From assembly GCF_041260155.1 (NCBI RefSeq), contig NC_091944.1, positions 17,209,772 through 17,273,771 on the forward strand: DNA of 64,000 nucleotides, given 5' to 3'. The notes under the pieces are model-generated. The model searched no databases, was not told the DNA's origin, and worked only from the letters and a program-made list of their open reading frames with translations. Both the position numbers and the translations under genes were made by a program. Below, piece after piece: positions 39,711-52,779 of the stretch (positions are counted from its first letter, which is position 1; every line of letters starts with the position of its first letter). Source of the DNA: Ptychodera flava. Taxonomy: Eukaryota > Hemichordata > Enteropneusta > Ptychoderidae.

Positions 39711-42700
39711 GTGAGTTCTCAATGAAAAATGAGCTTTTGTATCAGGTGTAATTGTTAACAAATTGACTAACTGAAGACAATTAATCGTCAAAGGGATGCA
39801 AATGATATAATAACATAAACAGTCTGTCAACTTGCTTCTGTCCAACATGATTTCGCCCTTTAAACAATTTGAAGAGTTCCTGGTGATCTTAACATGAATA
39901 TTAAATACAAGTATTTATTATTGGCAGGGTTTGCATGACTGGATGGAGAACAAGTCTCTTTTCAAAATGTTCTGAAATATTGCTACCAAATACATAAACT
40001 AGCATTGTTCACAAATTCTGGTGTAGTTAAACAGGAAGTTACAGGGCCGTTGGCACACAATAGGGGGATTAGTGATGACACAGCCATTTGCATACACTTG
40101 GCACGAGTATTTAATTTCTCATAACATCGCTTATCATGATGGTCACTTGCGTGACGTGAGCGAAAAGGGGTCAAATGGTCGTACAGGGAACGCATTTTGA
40201 AACACATGTGTTCTCCAACAAAAAAAAAATGAAACATTTTTTCAGTTTAGTTTCAGCTCAGGTTTAGTTGCTATATTTTCACAGACATCATGTGCAAGAT
40301 TCAATGACAATGAACGCCTGAACCATGGCAAAATTATTGAATTATTGGATTCTGGGACAAAACACAGCACGTCCGATCAGTAGCGTAGCTTTTCACATAT
40401 GCATAGATTTACGATTATTCAGCTTTTATAAGGGAAGTTCCTGTTTAATGTTAGGTTGCAGTGTAATGATATCTTGTTCTATACAAATCATACGCCACCG
40501 CATATTGAAGTCCCCACATGTTTTTGCATTTTAACAATTTTGCAAAAAATCCTACTGTAGCATTTAATTCTTATGGCTGTTAAATCATTAATGTATAAGG
40601 TTTAGTCTCTTATTTGGACATGCTTTTTTTCAATGAGCTTTTCTCAGTGAAAATGGCCTTATCTACTGCTAATGAAGTACATTTTATGTTCACTTTATGT
40701 TTGTCATAATTTTTTTCGAATAAGTTTACTGGACTCTGTCGATAGATCTCTTATCTTTATAAAATTTTGTATATCGTAGGTCATTTATTATAACTGCAAA
40801 AGGTAAATAGCAATGATGAAAATGATGAATGTTTGACCAATATGTTTGTCTTATCCTATTAGGAGCACAAACAATTACCATTGGCCGTAGAACTTGTCTT
40901 TAATCACAGACCTAATTAATGAACATGGCTCTCCAAGGACTTATAATCAAAGTACCTGTTAACAAGTGGGGACTGTGTCAACAACGATGACTTGTCTCGT
41001 TATATTTCTTATCTACTAGCTGTTATTCACAACAAAGAAAATGATAATCCTTTTACCTTTTTGTAGTCAGCCATGCTTTGAAATCAGTAGTAATATACAT
41101 GTACTCACAGAGTGATAAGCTGTTAAACAGGAAGCTCTCCTTTGAAAGCCAGATTATTGTAAGTCTATACAAATGTAAATAACTCACACTACTGATCTGA
41201 CGTGTTGTGTTTGCCGCAGAATCACGCATTTTCATCACGTTTAAGGTTCCAAGACAAGAAATTGACCTTTCTAATCTAACAATACCCTTGTGGTTAATAA
41301 GCTCAGAACCCCTGTAAGTATGTTTTTTGAAAGCCTGGATATAGGGGAATATTTTGGTAACCACAGTGTCACCATTGTTTACATAACTATCATGTGACAG
41401 GTAATTTGCATAACCTTTCAAAAATCTGTTTTCTCTCTGTTTTGTCCAAATATTTGCTACGAGATTAGCATAGAAGGCCAAAACAGTATAAACAAAAAAG
41501 CATTTTTATAGAGCATAGTTCTTGACTGCAAAGTGTCTGGTAGCTAGGGACCTCTTGCCTCAAAGCAAGGTGAAAATTGAAGTTCAGATTTGTTATCCGC
41601 TACTCCAGTGTTCAAAGTTTCAGTATATGTGAATGCCGTTGAAGTTCACCTCGCTCTTGTACATTTTACCTCAATGGTGTCACTCTGTGATCAAGATACC
41701 TGGCCATCACATTTCAATGGTTGGCGTCGGGTGACCTTGGTGCAGTCTACCAACTTGCGGCGGGTTGTCAGATGCTGCCGGCACTGTCTCTGTTGCCAAA
41801 TAATAGGCGAACACGTTGTCTATGATTCATCCATTCATTGTAGAAACTAAATTGGGTATAACTATGACTGTCATGATCTTGTAGTATATAAAAAAGCTGT
41901 ACTTCCAGTTTGCATTCTCACTGACTGTTAAGCAGACTGTGAACAGGATTTGCTATGGTTCTCCTGGCTATGGAATGATGTGTTTAGTGGTGACTATGAT
42001 TTTACCAGTGATGGCAAATCAGTTGTCGTTTATTTCCAGATATTAATATAGAAAGTGATAATTGAGTGCTTCAAATCAACCCTTGTGTGTAACAGGTTGT
42101 GTTTCCCCCCGATAACCATCATTTACATGAGAATTCAAAAAAAAATCAAAATATCCCAGCCAGTATATATGCGAATGTGCTGTATCATCAGTAATCCCCC
42201 ATCGTGCACCCATTGTCCTGTGTAATCCCATTGGCAGTTCTGAGTTCTGGAGACTTTTTTATGGAAATTATCTGAAAAAAAGCATGTAGAATTGCTGCAT
42301 AACTGTGAGAACTGCTTTCGAGATCAAAATGATTCAAAATCAAAATAAGATATAGTGCTGAGCTTGTTTAATATATATAGTAAATGTTTATGAAGTATAT
42401 TACATAATCTTTTTTCTCTATTTTGATGATGAACTTTCTGGAGTTAAATAAAAATTCGTGTTTCACACCGCCTTGATCTCTTTACTTCAATTTGTTGTTT
42501 GATGTAACAAATTTCATTTCCCACTGATACTGAACAAAATGATATTTTTCAGTAAGTATGACAGGCACCTTGGTTAGAAATACCGTAAATACTCCGTACA
42601 GAACTGCTTATATGTAATCGTACAGGCATATTTACCATTTGTAGTGCTCTGTAATTTTTGTATTAAATGTTTTGAAGCAAGCATGGATGATGTGGCTAGT

Positions 42701-42852
42701 CCAGATCAACAAATGCAAGAATGAGTAAACGTTTCCCTTTTTGGCCATACTTTTCATTAATATTAAAACTGAATGGTACCCTATAATGCTCTAACTCGAA
42801 ATATATATTTAGTTGCTATCTCTGTTTGACAAAATTTACCTTCTATTTTCAG
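39711..42852 (+). other. 3.1-kb intron without recognised features
   Basis: The intron is AT-rich with no convincing coding frame on either strand. Open frames at 41053-41481 (-) and 41590-41850 (+) lack splice context, codon bias or motifs. It ends in a T-rich tract plus AG at 42851-42852. Confidence 0.65.
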
Positions 42853-42951
42853 TATTGCCAAAGAATTTCACAGAAGCACCCACAGAACCTCCAGTATACA
42901 CTACACCAGTGTTGGAAAGGACACCTAGACCACTGTCAAAATTGCCTTCAG
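42853..42951 (+). CDS. Pro/Thr-rich linker exon
   Basis: This 99-nt exon is phase 1 at both ends. The acceptor is AG 42851-42852 after ttctattttc, and the donor is GTAGGT from 42952. It encodes 33 residues rich in Pro and Thr (for example TEAPTEPPVYTTPVLERTPR) with no cysteine and no match to the array repeat. It is likely a short O-glycosylated hinge between the Cys-rich pair and array 2. The acceptor, donor and phase all fit the neighbours, which is the main evidence, as the sequence itself has no known domain. Confidence 0.72.
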
Positions 42952-44103
42952 GTAGGTGGATTATATGTAGAATGACTGAATGCCATTGCCAGTTCAATGT
43001 AGACCTGAAGATTCAACCACAGTGGTCTACTGTGTCTTCAAAATGCGTAACTCAAAAAAGCTTCATATCTGAAAATGTGCAGTCTTTTGTCCACATTTGA
43101 ATGTGTATGACTGTTAATGATTGATTAATTAAAAGCGTCAGTCACATGTCTGGGGCTGTTTATTCCTGAGAAGATACAAGGTCTTTTACATGGCTGTTGG
43201 TCACTTTTCATGGGATAAAACATATCTACTTAAGGGGCTTAATATCCGGATAAGTAGACAAACAATTCATAAAAGCCCAATATGTTTTTTATTTGTCTTT
43301 TATACCAATTAACGTGTCATTTTGGGACCAAAGTAACTTTTGCAAATTTTGTAACTCAGGTCAATGGTAAGGTTGTTGTGGATGATTTGAAGGTATACTT
43401 TTGCTGGTATCTTCTCTTTATCTGCATGATAAATAGAAATCCCCAGGTGTATATGTAATTTTCATTGGTATTGGTAGACCATAAAAGTGTTCATTAATTA
43501 GCAAAATGCTAATTTAAATACACATTGGATGTTTGCGCCAACCAAGGTTGATATATGTTGCAGCTGTGCAATAGCAACATGCATGGTAGTTCAATTTTTA
43601 GCGAACTCAAGATATAATAGTATAATTGGTTGTGTGTATTCTTACTGATCAAGATATTCCTTTTAAAATAGATGTTACTCGCTATCAGAGGATGGGTACA
43701 TGAGCATGAGAAGAGAAAGTTTGACTCGGTGTTACATTCGTTATATAAACTAATTGTGAAAACCGAGTTAAAATTTTTTCATGAGTCAAAAGATGACTAC
43801 AAATTTGAAAACAAATATAAAAACATAATACATGTATTTAATGTTCTTCAACGTGTGTTTTGATTTACAGCACAAAGTTAATATGCATCGGAGCTTTCTA
43901 TAACATAATTATTATGTACTAAATCCATCATTCATCGCTTAGGAAGTGTCAAACAAGTCATGCCTTTGGTATAAGTGTTCCTAATTTTAAACTTTCAACC
44001 ACCTTTCGTGCTCATATACTGCATATTCCTAGTACAAGCACAAAAGCATGTTGCATATTCACTTTTCAACTATCAGTTCATACAAAGTTCAATTCCTTTA
44101 CAG
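42952..44103 (+). other. Intron (1.15 kb)
   Basis: An AT-rich intron with no recognised features. The acceptor is aattcctttacag, AG at 44102-44103. Confidence 0.65.
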
Positions 44104-47100
44104 TGATAGCAACTACCTTGCCTGATACTGTTGTTTTAACTACACTAAAAGAAGCCACAACTGTTGAGATTCCAACAACAACACTGAGAGAAAGGACAAC
44201 TGGCGCACCAACTGTTGCAAGGACAACAGCTGCTCCGACAACACTGGCACCAGTAGAAACAACGTCTGCTGTTGATATTCAGACAACATCTGTCACAGAC
44301 ACTGCTCTTCCCATTGTTGCCAAAACTACAGCTGCTCCAACAACACTACCACCAGTAGAGACAACATCTGCTGTTGAGATTCAGACAACAGGAGTGAGGA
44401 CAACTGCTGCACCAACTGTTGCAAGGACAACAACTGCTCCAACAACACTGGCACCAGTAGTAACAACGTCCGCTGTTGAGATTCAGACAACAGGAGCAAG
44501 GACAACTGCTGCACCAACTGTTGCAAGGACAACAGCTGCTCCAACAACACTGGCACCAGTAGAAACAACATCTGCTGTTGATATTCAGACAACAGGAGTG
44601 AGGAGAACTGCTGCACCGACAATTGCAAGGACAACAGCGGCTCCCACAACACTACCACCAGTAGAGACAACATCTGCTGTTGAGATTCAGACAACAGGAG
44701 TGAGGACAACTGCTGCACCAACTGTTGCAAGGACAACAGCTGCTCCAACAACACTGGCACCAGTAGTAACAACGTCCGCTGTTGAGATTCAGACAACAGG
44801 AGCAAGGACAACTGCTGCACCAACTGTTGCAAGGACAACAGCTGCTCCAACAACACTGGCACCAGTAGAGACAACATCTGGTGTTGATATTCAGACAACA
44901 GGAGTGAGGACAACTGCTTCACCGACAATTGCAAGGACAACAGCGGCTCCCACAACACTACCACCAGTAGAGACAACATCGTTTGTTGAGATTCAGACAA
45001 CAGGAGCAAGGACAACTGCTGCACCAACTGTTGCAAGGACAACAGCTGCTCCAACAACACTGGCACCAGTAGTAACAACGTCCGCTGTTGAGATTCAGAC
45101 AACAGGAGTGAGGACAACTGCTGCACCAACTGTTGCAAGGACAACAGCTGCTCCCACAACACTGGCACCAGTAGAGACAACATCTGCTGTTGAGATTCAG
45201 ACAACAGGAGTGAGGACAACTGCTGCACCAACTGTTGCAAGGACAACAGCTGCTCCATCAACACTGGCACCAGTAGAGACAACATCTGCTGTTGAGATTC
45301 AGACAACAGGAGCAAGGACAACTGCTGCACCAACTGTTGCAAGGACAACAGCTGCTCCAACAACACTGGCACCAGTAGTAACAACGTCCGCTGTTGAGAT
45401 TCAGACAACAGGAGTAAGGACAACTGCTGCACCAACTGTTGCAAGGACAACAGCTGCTCCCACAACACTGGCACCAGCGGAGACCACGTCTGCTGTTGAG
45501 ATTCTGACAACACCTGTCACAGACACTGCTCTTCCCATTGTTGCCAAAACTACAGCCGCTCCAACTACACTGGCACCAGTAGAAACAACATCTGGTGTTG
45601 AGATTCAGACAACAGGAGTGAGGACAACTGCTGCACCAACTGTTGCAAGGACAACAGCTGCTCCAACAACACTGGCACCAGTAGAGACAACGTCTGCTGT
45701 TGAGATTCTGACAACAGGAGCAAGGACAACTGCTGCACCAACTGTTGCAAGGACAACAGCTGCTCCAACAACACTGGCACCAGTAGAGACAACATCGTTT
45801 GTTGAGATTCAGACAACAGGAGTGAGGACAACTGCTGCACCAACTGTTGCAAGGACAACAGCGGCTCCCACAACACTGGCACCAGTGGTAACAACGTCCG
45901 CTGTTGAGATTCAGACAACAGGAGTGAGGACAACTGCTGCACCAACTGTTGCAAGGACAACAGGTGCTCCATCAACACTGGCACCAGTAGAGACAACATC
46001 TGCTATTGAGATTCAGACAACAGGAACAAGGACAACTGCTGCACCAACTGTTGCAAGGACAACAGCTGCTCCAACAACACTGGCACCAGTAGTAACAACG
46101 TCCGCTGTTGAGATTCAGACAACAGGAGTAAGGACAACTGCTGCACCAACTGTTGCAAGGACAACAGCTGCTCCCACAACACTGGCACCAGCGGAGACCA
46201 CGTCTGCTGTTGAGATTCTGACAACACCTGTCACAGACACTGCTCTTCCCATTGTTGCCAAAACTACAGCCGCTCCAACTACACTGGCACCAGTAGAAAC
46301 AACATCTGGTGTTGAGATTCAGACAACAGGAGTGAGGACAACTGCTGCACCAACTGTTGCAAGGACAACAGCTGCTCCAACAACACTGGCACCAGTAGAG
46401 ACAACATCGTTTGTTGAGATTCAGACAACAGGAGTGAGGACAACTGCTGCACCAACTGTTGCAAGGACAACAGCTGCTCCAACAACACTGGCACCAGTAG
46501 AGACAACATCTGCTGTTGATATTCAGACAACAGGAGTGAGGACAACTGCTGCACCAACTGTTGCAAGGACAACAGCTGCTCCAACAACACTGGCACCAGT
46601 GGTAACAACGTCCGCTGTTGAGATTCAGACAACAGGAGTGAGGACAACTGCTGCACCAACTGTTGCAAGGACAACAGCTGCTCCAACAACACTGGCACCA
46701 GTAGAGACAACATCTGGTGTTGATATTCAGACAACAGGAGTGAGGACAACTGCTGCACCAACTGTTGCAAGAACAACCGCTGCTCCCACAACACTGGCAC
46801 CTGTAGAGACAACATCGTTTGTTGAGATTCAGACAACAGGTGTAAGGACAACTGCTGTACCAACTGTTGCAAGAACAACAGCTGCTCCAACAACAGTGGC
46901 ACCAGTACAACAGCTGCTCCAACAACACTACCACCAGTAGTAACAACGTCCGCTGTTGAGATTCAGACAACAGAAGTAAGGACAACAGCTGCTCCAACAA
47001 CACTGGCACCAGCGGAGACCACGTCTGCTGTTGAGATTCTGACAACATCTGTCACAGACACTGCTCTTCCCATTGTTGCCAAAACTACAGCCGCTCCAAC

Positions 47101-50099
47101 AACACTGGCACCAGTAGAGACAACATCTGCTGTTGAGATTCAGACAACAGGAGTGAGGACAACTGCTGCACCAACTGTTGCAAGGACAACAGCTGCTCCA
47201 ACAACACTGGCACCAGTAGAGACAACGTCTGCTGTTGAGATTCAGACAACAGGAGCGAGGACAACTGCTGCACCAACTGTTGCAAGGACAACAGCTGCTC
47301 CAACAACACTGGCACCAGTAGTAACAACGTCCGCTGTTGAGATTCAGACAACAGGAGTGAGGACAACTGCTGCACCAACTGTTGCAAGGACAACAGCTGC
47401 TCCAACAACACTGGCACCAGTAGAAACAACATCTGCTGTTGAGATTCAGACAACAGGAGTGAGGACAACTGCTGCACCAACTGTTGCAAGGACAACAGCG
47501 GCTCCCACAACACTGGCACCAGTAGAGACAACATCTGCTGTTGAGATTCAGACAACAGGAGTGAGGACAACTGCTGCACCAACTGTTGCAAGGACAACAG
47601 CTGCTCCTACAACACTGGCACCAGTAGAGACAACATCCTTTGTTGAGATTCAGACAACAGGAGTGAGGACAACTGCTGCACCAACAGTTGCAAGGACAAC
47701 AGGTGCTCCAACAACACTAGCACCAGTAGAGACAACATCTGGTGTTGATATTCAGACAACAGGAGTGAGGACAACTGCTGCACCAACTGTTGCAAGAACA
47801 ACCGCTGCTCCCACAACACTGGCACCTGTAGAGACAACATCGTTTGTTGAGATTCAGACAACAGGAGTGAGGACAACTGCTGCACCAACTGTTGCAAGAA
47901 CAACAGCTGCTCCAACAACACTGGCACCAGTAGTAACAACGTCCGCTGTTGAGATTCAGACAACAGGAGTGAGGACAACTGCTGCACCAACTGTTGCAAG
48001 GACAACAGCTGCTCCCACAACACTGGCACCAGTTGAGACCACGTCTGCTGTTGAGATTCTGTCAACATCTGTCACAGACACTGCTCTTCCCATTGTTGCC
48101 AAAACTACAGCCAGCTCCAACAACACTGGCACCAGTAGAGACAACATCTGCTGTTGAGATTCAGACAACAGGAGTGAGGACAACTGCTGCACCACTGTTG
48201 CAAGGACAACAGCTGCTCCAACAACACTTGCACCAGTAGAGACAACGTCTGCTGTTAAGATTCTGACAACAGGAGCAAGGACAACTGCTGCACCAACTGT
48301 TGCAAGGACAACAGCTGCTCCAACAACACTGGCACCAGTAGTAACAACGTCCGCAGTTGAGATTCAGACAACAGGAGTGAGGACAACTGCTGCACCACTG
48401 TTGCAAGAACAACCGCTGCTCCCACAACATTGGCACCAGTAGAAACAACATCTGCGTTGAGATTCAGACAACAGGAGTGAGGACAACTGCTGCACCGACA
48501 GTTGCAAGGACAACAGCGGCTCCCACAACACTGGCACCAGTAGAGACAACATCTGCTGTTGAGATTCAGACAACAGGAGTGAGGACAACTGCTGCACCAA
48601 CTGTTGCAAGGACAACAGCTGCTCCAACAACACTGGCACCGGTAGAGACAACATCCTTTGTTGAGATTCAGACAACAGGAGTGAGGACAACTGCTGCACC
48701 AACTGTTGCAAGGACAACAGCTGCTCCAACAACACTGGCACCAGTAGTAGACAACATCCGCTGTTGAGATTCAGACAACAGGAGTGAGGACAACTGCTGC
48801 ACCAACAATTGCAAGGACAACAGCGGCTCCCACAACACTACCACCAGTAGAGACAACATCTGCTGTTGAGATTCAGACAACAGGACTGAGGACAACTGCT
48901 GCACCAACTGTTGCAAGAACAACCGCTGCTCCCACAACACTGGCACCTGTAGAGACAACATCGTTTGTTGAGATTCAGACAACAGGTGTAAGGACAACTG
49001 CTGCACCAACTGTTGCAAGAACAACAGCTGCTCCAACAACACTGGCACCAGTAGTAACAACGTCCGCTGTTGAGATTCAGACAACAGGAGTGAGGACAAC
49101 TGCTGCACCAACTGTTGCAAGGACAACAGCTGCTCCCACAACACTGGCACCAGCGGAGACCACGTCTGCTGTTGAGATTCTGACAACACCCGTCACAGAC
49201 ACTGCTCTTCCCATTGTTGCCAAAACTACAGCCGCTCCAACAACACTGGCACCAGTAGAGACAACATCTGCTGTTGAGATTCAGACAACAGGAGTGAGGA
49301 CAACTGCTGCACCAACTGTTGCAAGGACAACAGCTGCTCCAACAACACTGGCACCAGTAGAGACAACGTCTGCTGTTGAGATTCTGACAACAGGAGCAAG
49401 GACAACTGCTGCACCAACTGTTGCAAGGACAACAGCTGCTCCAACAACACTGGCACCAGTAGTAACAACGTCCGCTGTTGAGATTCAGACAACAGGAGTG
49501 AGGACAACTGCTGCACCAACTGTTGCAAGGAACAACAGGTGCTCCCACAACACTGGCACCAGTAGAAACAACATCTGCTGTTGAGATTCAGACAACAGGA
49601 GTGAGGACAACTGCTGCACCAACTGTTGCAAGGACAACAGCGGCTCCCACAACACTGGCACCAGTAGAGACAACATCTGCTGTTGAGATTCAGACAACAG
49701 GAGTGAGGACAACTGCTGCACCAACTGTTGCAAGGACAACAGCTGCTCCAACAACACTTGCACCGGTAGAGACAACATCCTTTGTTGAGATTCAGACAAC
49801 AGGAGTGAGGACAACTGCTGCACCAACTGTTGCAAGGACAACAGCTGCTCCAACAACACTGGCACCGGTAGAGACAACATCTGCTGTTGAGATTCAGACA
49901 ACAGGAGTGAGGACAACTGCTGCACCAACTGTTGCAAGGACAACAGCTGCTCCCACAACACTGGCACTGGTAGAAACAACATCTGGTGTTGAAATTCAGA
50001 CAACAGCGAGAGAAACGCCAGCACCAATTGTTGTGAAAACAACAGCGGCTCCAGTAGACACAACAGCAGCTGTAGCAACAACCGCTGAAGTCAGTACTG
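44104..50099 (+). CDS. PTS array 2 exon
   Basis: A second Thr/Ala/Pro-rich exon of 5,996 nt, entered and left in phase 1 (donor GT 50100-50101). The first 30 or so residues are diverged (TTLPDTVVLTTLKEATT), followed by units of mostly 34 residues such as TTGVRTTAAPTVARTTAAP and PVETTSAVEIQ. They read VAR where array 1 reads VAK. Marker copies VTDTALPIVAK occur near 44290, 45510, 46225, 47050, 48070 and 49195. The last 45 residues diverge again (ETPAPIVVKTTAAPVDTTAA). It is expected to be a mucin-type O-glycosylated, extended segment. The first 2.8 kb is open; breaks occur near 46908, 48111, 48194, 48396, 48453, 48749 and 49531. The exon length is not a multiple of three although both ends are phase 1, so the assembled sequence is net one base short. 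Confidence 0.87.
44190..50000 (+). repeat. PTS tandem array 2 (about 102-nt units)
   Basis: This is a tandem array of 102-nt coding units, more regular than array 1 and with fewer 75-nt short units. Array-specific bases include agg (Arg) in TVARTT and frequent gtccgctgtt in place of gtctgctgtt. Units of the TSFVEIQ and TSGVDIQ types are scattered through it. Confidence 0.92.
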
Positions 50100-50353
50100 G
50101 TAAGTGAATATTCCCAGTATTCGATGCATATTGAGAATTTATGCAGTTTGTAATCCACATGTGTATTATTTACTTACAAACCATTAAAAATGAATTTTTA
50201 TTTGCTTTGCCCAGAGACATGAAAGTATGACAATCATTCGGTTATGGTATGCATGTTACCAAAATTTTACAATATAGTTACGTTATTAATATTAAATCTT
50301 ATCGAAGAGGATAATAAATGATGTCATTTTATTTACTTCATTTCATTGTGCAG
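50100..50353 (+). other. Intron (254 bp)
   Basis: Starts gtaagt, ends ttcattgtgcag. No other feature. Confidence 0.75.
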
Positions 50354-50461
50354 TTTGTGGTGTTTGTGATCCTTTTCCAATCTGTCCACCTGGCCATGAT
50401 TTAAGACCGGTATATTCAAATGAAGGTGACTGCTGTCCTACCTATTTCGTTTGCGATCCAA
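50354..50461 (+). CDS. Cys-rich module exon, type A (copy 1)
   Basis: A 108-nt exon, phase 1 at both ends; AG 50352-50353 and GT 50462-50463. It encodes six cysteines in the order CGVC, ICPPGHD, GDCCPTYFVC. The ICPxGxD....DCCPxYFxC pattern matches the C-terminal half of VWC-type domains and reappears in the exon at 52542, so I call it type A. It is likely a secreted disulfide-bonded module between the PTS region and the cystine knot, where VWF and mucins carry VWC domains. Confidence 0.85.
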
Positions 50462-51062
50462 GTAAGTGATTTTTCGTCTGTGTCCAAATTTTCAATTCAA
50501 AATTGATCTTTACGGAACATTTAACCTACTGATGTTTAAAATTTCTTCCAAGCTATAGTTCACACAGAACCATATTGTATCCAGAGATCTCCTTCATTCG
50601 CCAAAGATGGTATTTGAATTCAAATAGTTCCTATACGTTTGAGAGGGGATCATACTTTATTCCTAAAAATTGTAAACATCACACCTTTAACAAGGTTTAA
50701 ATAACCAACTTTTGGAGTAGCTTTTCAAGGAGCTATGTAAATTTGCAATTTTAAAACCACTCTGTTTAGGCACCGTCTGTTTTGTATGACCTCTCTCCTT
50801 GTTTATTTGATATGACCAAAAACTTGAAACATTCAAAAAATTGCAATCTTCTCCCGAAAATATCATTGCAGACATTATCCACTGGAATGTGTCTCAAGGA
50901 TGAAAGGCCGTTTTAACCTACATTTTGAAAATTTATGAGTTTGCCTTTCTGAATTACGGTATCTTTGGAATTATGTGTGACTTTTTGAGTAGCAATACAG
51001 GTTTGTCATAGATAAAACATCGAATCATGGGGACATCTCAACCATTTCTTTATTTTCAATAG
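50462..51062 (+). other. Intron (601 bp)
   Basis: AT-rich; a frame on the - strand at 50687-50875 has no supporting context. It ends at AG 51061-51062. Confidence 0.7.
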
Positions 51063-51164
51063 GTTGTCCTGCTGTCTGTCCAGTATTGGAAGTTCCAGAA
51101 TGCCCGGCCAATTTTGAAGCCAAGAGAATTGAAAAGGAATGCTGTTATGAGTATAGATGTGTAG
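51063..51164 (+). CDS. Cys-rich module exon, type B (copy 1)
   Basis: A 102-nt exon, phase 1 at both ends; AG 51061-51062 and GT 51165-51166. Its Ser codon is completed across the junction. It encodes CPAVCPVLEVPECPANF and KECCYEYRCV, six cysteines. The CPAVCP...C...KECCY(E/D)(Y/F)xCV pattern reappears almost unchanged at 52780, defining type B. Types A and B alternate, so the unit of duplication appears to be a pair of exons. Confidence 0.85.
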   Translation, partial: VVLLSVQYWKFQNARPILKPRELKRNAVMSIDV

Positions 51165-52541
51165 GTGAGTGCATGGAGTCAAATACCCTTGATGAAATAA
51201 TAATCATAAAGTGTTCAATGGCTTGAGGACAACTGACAGGTTAAGTAAGAATGATGTCTGTACTCTGAAATGGAAGCATGTTTGTATGGATACCAACTTC
51301 TCTGGTCTGCCAGGAATTCTCTGGGTATCTTGGGTTTAGAGTTGGACTGGAATTGTATTGCATTTGTGAGTTTTCAGGTAGATCACGTCTCAAGAATGAA
51401 ATATTTAAACTTTTGCTCAAATACAAGGCATTCTGTATCAAAATCAAAGATAAAAATCGGGGGTCACCCATCAAGTTTTGTTAGTAGAGAAACAAATTAC
51501 CCAATATTTACCAATCATTGAAATTCAAAATGGCCGGCATGCGTGTTTTATCACTATTGGGAAAAATAAGATGCCTGATTTTCACAAGAACTAAACTGAA
51601 AACTTTATTTACAAGCTTCAAAATGAGCTTTCACAAGTGGTAGGCCAAAAGCATTATGTAAGAGTTTGAGATTCCAAATATCTGTCTCCAAGGCGCATTC
51701 TTCCTTGATAACTCTTTGACATCGTGAGGCATGGTTTATGATGGAGCCATTTGGCAAGAAATGTCTTAATTACAACCTAAAGAATCACATGAAATCTTTT
51801 TTTTCCAGAATGTGTCTTGAAGTGTTGTTTTTTTCCAAGATAGTGTTAATTAATGTGTTCCCTATTGCAAATCTCAATCAAATGATTTGTAGTACCCATG
51901 CTTGACCTGAAAAACATCGTTGCAATTGAACATTTATGAGATCAAACAACATGCTAATGGACAACAGTTTAATTAAAGCTTATAGACTGCCCATGAAAAT
52001 GTGAGGCATGTTGTTTCATACTCAGGAATGTTGAATGACTTAGCTTAGAGAATTCTGGTATTTTAGGTTGTTATGACGGAATATGTTTGGTAATTCAAAT
52101 ACACCAGACTGAATGACATAAGTGTTTCAGGAAATGGGAATCTAAATGAACTCTTACAGATGGATTGGTCAGCCTTACTCTCTGAAACATTTTCCATATT
52201 CTGAATATCATGCACTGAGTATCTGTTACTCTATGTAGAGGAGCACTCACAAGTACAGAATACCTCAGCTCACTGATGTGACGTATTCCAGCCTGTCTTC
52301 ACTGAAGAAAAATGGTTTCATCAAGACTTATCTGTTTGAATTGTTAAGAGGTCGTTTGTTAGTCATTCCTCCTCATATGAAATGCCATTATTGTCTTATC
52401 GAAATGACACATTTTAAGATGTGGTTCCGCGGTGCTACTAAGTGTTTATTATATTGTCAATCAAACAACCTGTGCTGTACTACCCTGTAAAGATGAATGC
52501 AGAGATGAATGTCAATAAATGTTTCTTTGTTCACTTTGCAG
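51165..52541 (+). other. Intron (1.38 kb) with a MITE family 1 relic
   Basis: It contains a reverse-oriented family 1 copy at about 51375-51711. No coding signal. The acceptor is ttcactttgcag. Confidence 0.7.
51375..51711 (-). mobile_element. Degraded MITE family 1 copy, reverse orientation
   Basis: It matches the reverse complement of the 2816-3169 element in order: 'tcacgtctcaagaatgaa', 'aattcaaaatggccggcat' and 'ctccaaggcgcattctt'. No intact TTAA ends. Confidence 0.65.
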
Positions 52542-52646
52542 AGTGCAGTTGTCCACCAGAACCAATCTGTCCGGAGGGTTATGACGTGAAAGCAATTCGC
52601 CGTAATGAAAAGGATTGTTGCCCATTATACTTCATGTGTGAATTAC
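52542..52646 (+). CDS. Cys-rich module exon, type A (copy 2)
   Basis: A 105-nt exon, phase 1 at both ends; AG 52540-52541 and GT 52647-52648. It encodes ECSCPPEPICPEGYD and KDCCPLYFMC. It aligns with the exon at 50354 (ICPxGxD, DCCPxYFxC) while sharing less with type B, supporting an A-B-A-B duplication. Glu is completed across the junction. The frame is also open upstream into the intron, but residues before the AG do not resemble the module. Confidence 0.86.
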
Positions 52647-52779
52647 GTGAGTATTATTTATTCAAAGCATTCATCGATTGTTACTTACAATAAAATTACA
52701 TGTATAATCTGTGTTTATCAGAAGCTTCATTTTTGCTGCATTCTTTCCATACACTGATGGTCTGTGTGTTTGCTCATAG

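Noticed and set aside
41053..41481. 142-residue - strand frame in the 39.7-42.9 kb intron
   Set aside because: No recognisable motif, no splice or promoter context; a chance frame in AT-rich DNA.
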